The position numbers and the translations under genes were made by a program. The notes below the pieces were generated by a model. It did not search any database. It had not been told where the DNA came from and was given only the letters and a program-made list of their open reading frames with translations. A stretch of DNA of 38,256 nt from assembly GCA_046462475.1 (NCBI GenBank), contig JBKGVB010000005.1:1-38256 (forward strand), written 5' to 3'. Below are positions 7,939 through 14,983 of this stretch, in pieces. Origin of the DNA: JASLCR01 sp046462475 (lineage in GTDB: Bacteria > Patescibacteriota > Saccharimonadia > Saccharimonadales > Saccharimonadaceae). Each line of letters starts with the position of its first letter. Positions within the stretch are counted from its first letter, which is position 1.

Positions 7939-8229
7939 TCAGGTAGTGAGAGTGCTTGGAAGCGCAATCATCATCAATGGAACCATCAGCTCGCTCAGCT
8001 CTATAGTTTCCTTGGCGTCACACGCTGCGCGTGCTTTGACGGCCAGCTCTTGCAGAGCAGACGGCAGACATTCCTCCGTGCAATTGGCTCGCGTACGGAC
8101 CGCACGGATCCACTCGGCAGCAACTTTGCCAGTTACTACCTTGTCCCCTGCGCGCCAGTGTCGTTCTCGAACCAATTCGAGCACCCTGCGAGCAGCTTCC
8201 TTCATTCCGTCAGAGAATTCAGCAGACAT
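7939..8229 (-). CDS. Unknown protein, GC-richer than its neighbours
   Basis: A 96-residue, mostly helical protein not recognised. The start at 8229 is fixed by a textbook Shine-Dalgarno (AAGGAGGAGGGCG before ATG); an ATG further upstream at 8271 lacks one. A basic N-terminal half (RRVLELVRERHW) and a hydrophobic end (MVPLMMIALP) are visible, plus three cysteines. By eye its GC content is above the flanking genes. It has a canonical -35/-10 promoter with an overlapping palindrome, so it looks like an independently regulated, possibly acquired gene. Confidence 0.6.
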   Translation of the reverse strand: MSAEFSDGMKEAARRVLELVRERHWRAGDKVVTGKVAAEWIRAVRTRANCTEECLPSALQELAVKARAACDAKETIELSELMVPLMMIALPSTLTT

Positions 8230-8307
8230 CGCCCTCCTCCTTTCTGTCTCATTGAAAAGGGCGTACCTCAAGTGTTCCTGATTGTGATGTTTGTTATTGA
8301 CCCGAGA

Positions 8308-8322
8308 TATACCTCTGGTATA
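8308..8322. promoter_or_regulatory. Operator-like palindrome overlapping a -10 box
   Basis: TATACC-TCT-GGTATA, a perfect 6-bp palindrome with a 3-base spacer. One arm is the -10 of the promoter for the 7939-8229 gene. Confidence 0.5.
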
Positions 8323-8345
8323 CTCCCGTAACGTGTCGCTGTCAA
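8317..8345 (-). promoter_or_regulatory. Promoter of the 7939-8229 gene
   Basis: TTGACA-N17-TATACC on the minus strand. The leader is about 80 bases. Confidence 0.65.
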
Positions 8346-8374
8346 GCGATTTAAGCTAAAGTATTTGGTGAGGT

Positions 8375-8962
8375 TTATACATTCAGCGTATCACGTTGAA
8401 GCGTCTCGACTACTCGGCGAGTTGCCCTTTGCACTGTCGGCACATCAGTATTCGTACCTAAGTGAACAAAACCGATTTGCATCTCAGGATCAATATCGCC
8501 CGAGGTTTGCGCATAAAGCATATTATAGAAAAGATCATTACAAACGAAATGGCCAATCTTTTGCTGAAAGCGCGCTCGAATTCTCTTTTCTTCTAGCGCG
8601 GCCTTGAGTGGCCCATAGTCCATCGTGGCCGGAAGCACTCGAGGACCATCCTTCACTATTCTAGAGAATAGACGCCGTTGACCAGCATTATCTGGCACTG
8701 CAGCAGCATACGCACGATTATGCGCCTGTTGCTCAAACCCCACTACCGAACCAACAGATGGTCGTTCACCAAGGAATAGCATAGCATCAAAGTGTCCGTC
8801 TTCGGCCAGAGCCGTTGCTTCTAGACCCGCACGGCCAAACTCAACAGGCAACACGGTAGTCTCCACGGCCTCTAGATCATGCAAGTCCGAGAGCGCCTGT
8901 TCTGACAGATTCGTTTTCTTACCGCCAAACGGCTCAAAACCGGTGACTAGTACGCGTTTCAT
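8375..8962 (-). CDS. pcp: Pyroglutamyl peptidase I
   Basis: Cytosolic cysteine peptidase (family C15) that removes N-terminal pyroglutamate. The 195 residues begin with the family hallmark VTGFEPFGG. The catalytic triad can be placed as Glu77 (FEQQAHN), Cys141 (FVCNDLFYNML) and His167 (IGFVHLG). Length is slightly below the usual 200-215. The segment around Cys141 reads VCNDLFY where VCNHVMY is more common, but the triad is intact. The transcript is probably leaderless. Confidence 0.9.
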   Translation of the reverse strand: MKRVLVTGFEPFGGKKTNLSEQALSDLHDLEAVETTVLPVEFGRAGLEATALAEDGHFDAMLFLGERPSVGSVVGFEQQAHNRAYAAAVPDNAGQRRLFSRIVKDGPRVLPATMDYGPLKAALEEKRIRARFQQKIGHFVCNDLFYNMLYAQTSGDIDPEMQIGFVHLGTNTDVPTVQRATRRVVETLQRDTLNV

Positions 8963-8970
8963 ATGAAACT

Positions 8971-8999
8971 ATATAAGCATAAAAACTTTAAAAAGTCAA
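8971..8999 (-). promoter_or_regulatory. Strong extended -10 promoter of pcp
   Basis: TTGACT-N17-TTATAT with TGc before the -10. The -10 ends 8 bases before the ATG at 8962, so transcription should start at or next to the start codon. Confidence 0.7.
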
Positions 9000-9061
9000 T
9001 ATTCATACAGAGGCTCCATCCTTGCAGCCAAAAGGTAGTCCATTCTATATCGAGTTTGTCT

Positions 9062-11920
9062 TTAAGGGTTGGTTTTTACAAGGGAGATGATCAACTCTTT
9101 GCCATCAACTTGCACGGTTGTTTCATAGTGAAGTTTATCCCCGTCCTCAATACTAGTTGCGAGTGTTTCGGCTTCGATAGTGCCAGCGTGCTCTGCCATC
9201 GCCTCCTTCAGCTCCTCATCATCGGTTGTCACCCCAAGTTTTATCCTGTCATCAACATTTAGCCCCGCACTCTTGCGTGCTGACTGTACATGACGAATTA
9301 CCTCACGCATCATGCCTTCACGCCTGAGTTCTGGGGTAAGTTTCTCGTCAATCGCGACCGCCTTACTAGTCTTCACAGTCTTAACATTTAGCTCTTCAGT
9401 GAGAATATCCTCAAAATCAACAAACTCACCAATATCTGGCACCGTCACACTTGCGAGGGGTTGGCGCACTTTCAAACCTGCTTTTGCACGCAAGCTCAGA
9501 CCTTCATTTACATATTCGCGAACCTGGCTCATTTCATCGAGTACGAGTTGGTTTACATGTCCTGCCGGCATCCAATCCTTCAGGTGAATCGACTCTTTGT
9601 CGCCGGTCAAATTGTGATAGAGCTCTTCAGCTAGGAATGGTGTAAATGGTGCCAAGACATACGACAGGCGAACCAAGACATAATGGAGAGTGCGATATGC
9701 ATCATCCTTGTCCCCATCGTCTTCCGACTTCCAGAAACGGCGACGCGAGCGGCGAACAAACCAATTCGATGCATCATCGAGGAATGGCAAAATCGGGCTG
9801 ATTGCATTTGGAATATCGTATTTGTCCATATGCTCCTCTACTTCCCCTACCAGCTGGTGAACTCGACTAACAATCCAGAGGTCAAGCGGATTTTTGAGCT
9901 CTTCGAGAGGATCTTTCAGCTCACCTGTAAACTCCCAGCCGTCGACTTCAGCATACATCGTAAAGAAGTCGTACATATTCCAGACCATACCGAGCTTGCG
10001 TGCAACGTCGCCCACTTCTTTATCCTGCAACGCAAAGTCTTCACCGTTGAGTAGCGGAGAGGAAAGCAGCAAGAAACGAAGTGAGTCAGCCGAGAACTTA
10101 TCCATCAGCTCGTTTGGATCGGTGTAGTTGCCATAGCTTTTACTCATCTTACGGCCGTCATTGCCCGCCACATTACCCGTCACAATCACGTTCTTAAAGC
10201 TATTTTCACCAAAGAGCGCCACACTCATGGCATGCATGTAGTAAAACCAGGCGCGAACTTGACCGATGTATTCGACGATGAAATCACCTGGAAAATTGGC
10301 CTCAAACTTCTCTTTGTTCTCAAACGGATAGTGGAACTGCGCGAATGGCATCGAGCCAGCCTCAAACCAGCTGTCCATCACTTTATCGATACGCGTATAT
10401 TCTTCTCCGTCGATAGTAAACTTCACGTCGTCGATCCATGGGCGGTGATAGTCTTCGAGTTCAACACCAGAAAGCTCTTTGAGCTCGGCGTAGCTACCAA
10501 CAACTTTTACTTTGCCAGACTCCGACTTCCACACCGGCATCGCCGTTGCCCAGAAACGATCACGCGAAATATTCCAGTCTGGTGCTTGCTCGACGGTTTT
10601 GGCAAAACGACCGTTTTTGACATGCTCTGGGAACCAATTGATCGGACCATTTTTCTCGAGCATCTTCTCGCGCTGGCCATCAATGTCCATGAACCAGCTT
10701 GGATGCGCGCGGTACATGAGGCGTGTGCCACAGCGGTGACAATGCGGATAGCTGTGGCGAATGTAGTCAATCTTCCAGACGACGCCACGCTCCTTTAGTT
10801 CTTTCGCAATCGGCTTGTTTGCTTCCCAAACATTCTGATCCTTCCAATCGCCCTCTGTATAAAAGCCATTCTGATCGATCACATGAACAACCGGTACTTT
10901 TTCTTTCTTCGCAAGCTCAAAGTCTTCTTCACCATAGGCAGGTGCTAAGTGAACAATGCCTGTACCATCTTCCGCACTTACGTAATCTGCCGCCCAGACT
11001 TTGTGCGCATTCTTGCCACGATTTACGCCTAGAAGCGGCTCGTAGCTCTTGCCAATAAGGTCCTTACCTTTCACTGTTCGAAGTACTTTATATTCGAGTG
11101 GCTGGTGTTTTTCATCAACAAGTACTTTTTCGACAAGATCTTTCGCTAGAATAAATTGCTCGTCGCCCACTTTGACTTCGACATAGTCAAAATCTTTGTT
11201 CACCGCAACCGCAGTATTAGCCGGCAAAGTCCACGGTGTCGTCGTCCATGCAAGCAGGGTTGATCCATCTTCGAGTTTGAATCTCACATACACGCTCGGA
11301 TCAGTTACATCTTGGTAGGCACCAGCATCCATCGTCACTTCAGCTTTTGAAAGTGGCGTACCGTCGAGCGTGCAGTACATAAGTACCTTCTCGCCTTCAA
11401 AGATCTTGCCCTTTTCATAGAGTGTCTTAAACGCCCACCAGATCGACTCCATATAGTTTTTGTCCATGGTCTTGTAGGCGCCCTTGAACTCAACCCAACG
11501 ACCGATACGGTCAATCACTTCCTCCCAGGCACTTGAAGTCTCAAGCATATTTTCCCGAGTAGCGTTGATATATTTTTCGATACCGTAATCGATCACTTCT
11601 TGACGAGAGTGAATGCCAAGTTTCTTTTCGGTATAGCGCTCAGCCGGAAGCCCATGCGCATCCCAACCCCACACACGCTCGACACGCTTGCCTTTCATTG
11701 TCTGATAGCGTGGCACTGCGTCTTTCACGATTGAGCTCAGGAGTGTTCCATGATGCGGCACACCAGAAATAAACGGTGGCCCGTCATAGAATACATATGA
11801 ATTATCTTTTGGTCGATTCTCAACCGACTTCTCAAAAGTCTGATCCTTTTTCCAGCGTTGCACCCAATCTTTTTCGTATTCGAGTGCCCGACGCCGTGTA
11901 CCGTGTTTAAACTTCATCAT
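9062..11920 (-). CDS. ileS: Isoleucyl-tRNA synthetase
   Basis: Class I synthetase charging tRNA-Ile. The 952 residues show the N-terminal PPFISGVPHHGT box in place of HIGH, WGWDAHGLPAE, the editing (CP1) domain with TTTPWTLPANTAVAVN and GTGIVHLAPAYGEEDF, a YRAHPSWFMD block, KMSKS in NDGRKMSKSYGN, and the anticodon-binding alpha-helical domain. The sequence style is that of the eukaryote-like (type 2) branch, often resistant to mupirocin; that inference is from family knowledge. The last His of HIGH is Thr here. GGAGG directly precedes the ATG, which overlaps the end of the upstream 72-residue gene by 14 bases. Both genes lie behind the T-box leader. Confidence 0.97.
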   Translation of the reverse strand: MMKFKHGTRRRALEYEKDWVQRWKKDQTFEKSVENRPKDNSYVFYDGPPFISGVPHHGTLLSSIVKDAVPRYQTMKGKRVERVWGWDAHGLPAERYTEKKLGIHSRQEVIDYGIEKYINATRENMLETSSAWEEVIDRIGRWVEFKGAYKTMDKNYMESIWWAFKTLYEKGKIFEGEKVLMYCTLDGTPLSKAEVTMDAGAYQDVTDPSVYVRFKLEDGSTLLAWTTTPWTLPANTAVAVNKDFDYVEVKVGDEQFILAKDLVEKVLVDEKHQPLEYKVLRTVKGKDLIGKSYEPLLGVNRGKNAHKVWAADYVSAEDGTGIVHLAPAYGEEDFELAKKEKVPVVHVIDQNGFYTEGDWKDQNVWEANKPIAKELKERGVVWKIDYIRHSYPHCHRCGTRLMYRAHPSWFMDIDGQREKMLEKNGPINWFPEHVKNGRFAKTVEQAPDWNISRDRFWATAMPVWKSESGKVKVVGSYAELKELSGVELEDYHRPWIDDVKFTIDGEEYTRIDKVMDSWFEAGSMPFAQFHYPFENKEKFEANFPGDFIVEYIGQVRAWFYYMHAMSVALFGENSFKNVIVTGNVAGNDGRKMSKSYGNYTDPNELMDKFSADSLRFLLLSSPLLNGEDFALQDKEVGDVARKLGMVWNMYDFFTMYAEVDGWEFTGELKDPLEELKNPLDLWIVSRVHQLVGEVEEHMDKYDIPNAISPILPFLDDASNWFVRRSRRRFWKSEDDGDKDDAYRTLHYVLVRLSYVLAPFTPFLAEELYHNLTGDKESIHLKDWMPAGHVNQLVLDEMSQVREYVNEGLSLRAKAGLKVRQPLASVTVPDIGEFVDFEDILTEELNVKTVKTSKAVAIDEKLTPELRREGMMREVIRHVQSARKSAGLNVDDRIKLGVTTDDEELKEAMAEHAGTIEAETLATSIEDGDKLHYETTVQVDGKELIISLVKTNP

Positions 11921-12125
11921 TTTCCTCCGTTACGCCAAATTCATGTAAAATTTCATCCGGGTCTTCACCCATTTCGAGCAATTGGCCATACATGTAGCCA
12001 AGCTTATCTTCTTCATCCATATCTGCCAGGAATTCGGCGTCTTCAGGTAAGTATTGTTCAATAACCTGCCGCAAAGCAGTCTCTCTCTCGAGCTCTGGAT
12101 TTGATGGTAATAAGAATTCGCTCAT
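11907..12125 (-). CDS. Acidic 72-residue protein cotranscribed with ileS
   Basis: An unrecognised, strongly acidic, helical protein (many Asp/Glu; MDEEDKLGYMYGQLLEMGEDPDEIL). The start at 12125 is set by AGGAG 6 bases upstream; an ORF extension to 12218 would run through the T-box antiterminator and is rejected. It is the first gene behind the T-box and overlaps ileS by 14 bases, so its synthesis should follow Ile-tRNA charging as ileS does. Function unknown. Confidence 0.7.
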   Translation of the reverse strand: MSEFLLPSNPELERETALRQVIEQYLPEDAEFLADMDEEDKLGYMYGQLLEMGEDPDEILHEFGVTEENDEV

Positions 12126-12128
12126 ATT

Positions 12129-12328
12129 TCTCCTAATTAAAAATCCCTTTTTCGCTACTGGAATCCGACTAAGCGGACGGTACCATCCAGTTTCGAAAAA
12201 GAGATTTCTCTTTCGCACTTATTTATAACTTTTACGCAGTTTCACGGCAGGTTCTACTCGATAGAATCATCTTTCTTCCCACGACGCACATTACTGTTCG
12301 CAGCTGATAACTACTCAAACGCCTTCTA
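12129..12328 (-). promoter_or_regulatory. T-box riboswitch leader (putative tRNA-Ile sensor)
   Basis: Read on the minus strand, 12191-12157 folds as a canonical T-box antiterminator: A1 ACUGGA, the 7-base bulge UGGUACC, A2 GUCCG, loop CUUAGU, A2' CGGAU, A1' UCCAGU, all arms fully paired (one G-U). A hairpin just 5' (12215-12194, CGAAAGAGA with CUCUUUUUCG) sits where Stem III belongs. Further 5' is a Stem I candidate: GGC-GUU pairing with AAC-CU-GCC around a loop with GAGUAG on one side and AUC (12262-12260, an Ile codon) on the other. The UGGN bulge would pair with the free NCCA end of uncharged tRNA. No strong terminator T-tract follows, and the Shine-Dalgarno AGGAGA can pair with UCUCUU in the preceding hairpin, so control may be translational. 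Confidence 0.8.
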
Positions 12329-12334
12329 ACTCGC

Positions 12335-12363
12335 AGTATAACAATTTGGCGCTGAATTTTCAA
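12335..12363 (-). promoter_or_regulatory. Promoter of the T-box-ileS unit
   Basis: TTGAAA-N17-TATACT on the minus strand, abutting the stop codon of the VKOR gene. Predicted start is about 200 bases before the first ATG. Confidence 0.7.
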
Positions 12364-12981
12364 TTACGCGAACAGTCCGTTGCCGAATTTTAGAAAAATG
12401 AGCGCAACAAGCACCACAAGCCATGACGCTACGATCAATCGGTCAAAGCCTTTGTCGATAAAGTTTTGTACCTTTTTGTTGGTTGCATGTGCGAAGCCAA
12501 AATTATTCTCACGTAGATTAATATAAAGCAAACTTTCAAAGATAATTGTAGTCGTCGCAGTCACAATCAGACACCACGGGCACAGCACCTGAATAACATA
12601 CACGCTCTGGAAGAATAGCCAATAAGCAAACAGAAGTCCCAATCCATAAAATACTTGCGCCGTCACTAAATAGGCTCGAGAATATTTCACACGGAGCAGA
12701 CCGCCCATCGCCACTGCAATCACGATCGCAAACCCCATGATGCCCAAGTAACTATTAGGAAAGCCAAATACTTCCGACTGCCACGTCTTCATGACACTGG
12801 CGCAGTTCAATACAGCATTAACACTGCAGCTTAGCACTACATTGGCGTTTTTCACTACTTCAATCTTTTCAACCGAGAGTGTAAAAGCAGCCAAAAACGC
12901 CGGGATTGCCGCAAGAAGCATTGTCCACCATGCGCCCGTACCCTGGCGCCTTGATTTAAGTAATTTTAATAATTTATGCAT
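12364..12981 (-). CDS. Vitamin K epoxide reductase (VKOR) family membrane oxidoreductase
   Basis: Membrane quinone-linked reoxidase for disulfide bond formation. The 205 residues carry about five transmembrane segments, the loop cysteines Cys52 and Cys60, and the active CxxC Cys134-Cys137 (LCPWC), with the family serine/asparagine-rich FGFPNSYLG turn. Bacterial VKORs regenerate a periplasmic DsbA-like thioredoxin; no thioredoxin domain is fused here. The upstream gene encodes a thioredoxin-fold protein overlapping by 8 bases. Last gene of the ftsA-ftsZ-nrdR cluster. Confidence 0.92.
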   Translation of the reverse strand: MHKLLKLLKSRRQGTGAWWTMLLAAIPAFLAAFTLSVEKIEVVKNANVVLSCSVNAVLNCASVMKTWQSEVFGFPNSYLGIMGFAIVIAVAMGGLLRVKYSRAYLVTAQVFYGLGLLFAYWLFFQSVYVIQVLCPWCLIVTATTTIIFESLLYINLRENNFGFAHATNKKVQNFIDKGFDRLIVASWLVVLVALIFLKFGNGLFA

Positions 12982-13231
12982 AATAACTTACCTCACTAAT
13001 TGTTGGCATAGGCAGTCCTTCCCAGCTTGTCTGGAGTTGATTGTCATCCGAAATTGCAAGCATCGTCGGATACTGAACGATATCGTATACTCGGCAGAAG
13101 TCAGCACCATCCGGAGAGTCCGGACTAATTACATCAATGGTCCGCCCTGTTTGGCGCTCAAAATCGCGCAGGAATGTCTCCACGGTCGTCGCCACTTCAC
13201 TATCTTCTCGGTAGACGACCACGACTCTCAC
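12974..13231 (-). CDS. Thioredoxin-like protein without CxxC
   Basis: An 85-residue small glutaredoxin/thioredoxin-like fold: a beta-alpha start (MRVVVVYREDSEVATTVETFLRDF broken into strand and helix), then YDIVQYPTMLAI, where YPT is the cis-proline loop, and a following strand pair. The N-terminal CxxC expected after the first strand is absent (YREDSE instead); one cysteine (Cys46) remains. No signal peptide. It lies between nrdR (1-base overlap) and VKOR (8-base overlap), so a link to redox handling is inferred from context only. Confidence 0.6.
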   Translation of the reverse strand: MRVVVVYREDSEVATTVETFLRDFERQTGRTIDVISPDSPDGADFCRVYDIVQYPTMLAISDDNQLQTSWEGLPMPTISEVSYYA

Positions 13232-13686
13232 TACGAAGCACCTCCGGATGAACGTGACGCAAGAATTTTTACGAAGTCATCGAGCGTCTTAAAGTCATGA
13301 AAGACACTGGCAAATCGTACATATGCCACTTGATTTCGCCCTGCAAGCTCGTCGAGAACAATTTCTCCAATCTGCTTCGAAAAGATTTCATTATCGCCAC
13401 GATCGTAGATCGCTTCTTCGACGTTATCAACAATCTCTTCAACTTCAAGCTCCGATGAGAAAAATTTTCCGACAGATTGCTTAATGGCACCCGCTAATTT
13501 ATCCCGATCGAATAGCTCACGGTCACCATTTTTCTTAATAACCGCCAGATTTGGCTTTTCTATACGCTCATAGGTAGTAAATCGTGTTCCATCAGGTGTT
13601 TCGCGACGACGGCGAATTGTCTTACCGTCACCTACCTCGCGGGACTCTAGTACCCGACTGTCTCCAATATTTAGCTGCTTTGCCAT
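13231..13686 (-). CDS. nrdR: NrdR-type transcriptional repressor lacking the zinc-ribbon cysteines
   Basis: NrdR represses ribonucleotide reductase genes in response to ATP/dATP. The 151 residues align with NrdR throughout: DSRVLESREVGDGKTIRRRRE, RFTTYERIE, and an ATP-cone (about 47-137) with KKNGDRELFDRDKL. All four zinc ligands of the usual N-terminal CPxC...CxxC ribbon are missing: the start reads MAKQLNIG and the second knuckle RRRRETPDGTRF. The basic IRRRR segment remains. The gene follows ftsZ by 8 bases. DNA binding may work without zinc, or the protein may have a changed role. Confidence 0.88.
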   Translation of the reverse strand: MAKQLNIGDSRVLESREVGDGKTIRRRRETPDGTRFTTYERIEKPNLAVIKKNGDRELFDRDKLAGAIKQSVGKFFSSELEVEEIVDNVEEAIYDRGDNEIFSKQIGEIVLDELAGRNQVAYVRFASVFHDFKTLDDFVKILASRSSGGAS

Positions 13687-13694
13687 TGATGGCT

Positions 13695-14894
13695 CTACTC
13701 TTTCGACTTCTTCTTACGGCGGCGCAAAAATGCTGGAGTGTCATCGTCGTCATCTACGGTTGGTTCTGGTTCTTTCCAGATATCTGTGACTGGCGTGTCG
13801 TCTGACGCAAACTGCTCTGCAGCCGCTGCCTGATCGAGATCCATATTCACGCTGGCAATCTCTTCATCCTTTACTTCACTTGGTGACACTGCACCCATTG
13901 TCGGATGTTCGAGGGTCGCCGCCTGCTCTTCGAAGAATTGGCTATCAAAACCAGTTGCAATAACAGTAATCACAAGTTCGTCTTCCATCTCAGGCTTCAG
14001 TGTGGCACCGAAGATAATATTAGCGTCTGGCGATACTGCAGATGTGATAATTTCAGCCGCTTCCTGAATCTCACTCATACTCATGTCATAGCCACCAGTA
14101 ACGTTGAAGAGGACACCCTTAGCACCATCGATTGAAACTTCGATTAGTGGGCTCTCAATTGCCTGCTGTGCAGCTTGCGCAGCACGCTCTTCCCCGCTAG
14201 CTCGCCCGATACCCATGAGCGCTGAACCAGCATTACTCATAATCGCTTTTACGTCTGCAAAGTCGAGATTAATGAGGCCGTGCTCGGTAATAAGCTCTGA
14301 AATACCCTGCACGCCCTGACGCAGTACGTCGTCTGCGATCTTAAATGTCTCAAGTAGCGGCGTGCGACGGTCAATTGTCTGGAGTAGGCGATCATTTGGG
14401 ATGGTAATCAATGTGTCTACCTGACGACCAAGCTGCGCAACTGCCCATTCTGCATTCTGACGACGCTTTTCGCCTTCAAAGCTAAATGGCTTAGTGGCCA
14501 CGCCGACGACAAGAATGCCAAGTTCGCGAGCAATCTCTGCTACGACATGACCCGCACCCGATCCAGTACCACCACCTGCGCCGATGGTAACGAATACCAT
14601 GTCAGCACCTTCAAGGGCATTCCTAATATCCTCACGGCTTTCATTTGCTGCTTCTTCACCCTTTGCTGGATCTGCTCCGGCACCGAGACCTCCGGTTGCA
14701 TCTCTACCAAGATGAATCTTTACGTCTGCTTTTGAGTTATGGAGTGCCTGTGCATCGGTGTTCATCGCAATAAATTGCACACCATGCAGACCGGCATCTT
14801 TCATTCGGTTGACAGCTGAGCCACCAGCGCCACCTACACCAACTACTTTGATGCTGGCAAACGTCTGGATTTCGCTAGGTTTTACTTCAGGCAT
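13695..14894 (-). CDS. ftsZ: Cell division protein FtsZ
   Basis: Tubulin-like GTPase that forms the division ring. The 399 residues show the GTP-binding T1 loop GVGGAGGSAVNRM at about 19-31, the tubulin signature GGGTGSG at 107-113, and the T7 loop NLDFADVKAIM. A variable acidic linker (about 320-380) leads to the C-terminal peptide DDTPAFLRRRKKK that binds FtsA. Downstream of ftsA with a 90-base gap holding its own -10 box. Confidence 0.98.
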   Translation of the reverse strand: MPEVKPSEIQTFASIKVVGVGGAGGSAVNRMKDAGLHGVQFIAMNTDAQALHNSKADVKIHLGRDATGGLGAGADPAKGEEAANESREDIRNALEGADMVFVTIGAGGGTGSGAGHVVAEIARELGILVVGVATKPFSFEGEKRRQNAEWAVAQLGRQVDTLITIPNDRLLQTIDRRTPLLETFKIADDVLRQGVQGISELITEHGLINLDFADVKAIMSNAGSALMGIGRASGEERAAQAAQQAIESPLIEVSIDGAKGVLFNVTGGYDMSMSEIQEAAEIITSAVSPDANIIFGATLKPEMEDELVITVIATGFDSQFFEEQAATLEHPTMGAVSPSEVKDEEIASVNMDLDQAAAAEQFASDDTPVTDIWKEPEPTVDDDDDTPAFLRRRKKKSKE

Positions 14895-14944
14895 TGCGCG
14901 ACATTTCCCCCAAAAATTATCTTCGTAAAAGTTTTACTCATTCT

Positions 14945-14953
14945 ATTGTACCA
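14945..14953 (-). promoter_or_regulatory. Extended -10 promoter of ftsZ
   Basis: TGgTACAAT on the minus strand. Leader about 45 bases. Confidence 0.5.
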
Positions 14954-14983
14954 CTCCTGAATACAAAAAATAAATGACAGACT

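Noticed and set aside
7901..8281. Plus-strand ORF of 126 residues over the 7939-8229 gene
   Set aside because: No SD or promoter; the minus-strand gene has a consensus promoter and a strong SD.
12126..12218. N-terminal extension of the 72-residue gene
   Set aside because: It would be encoded by the T-box antiterminator, and the SD marks the shorter start.
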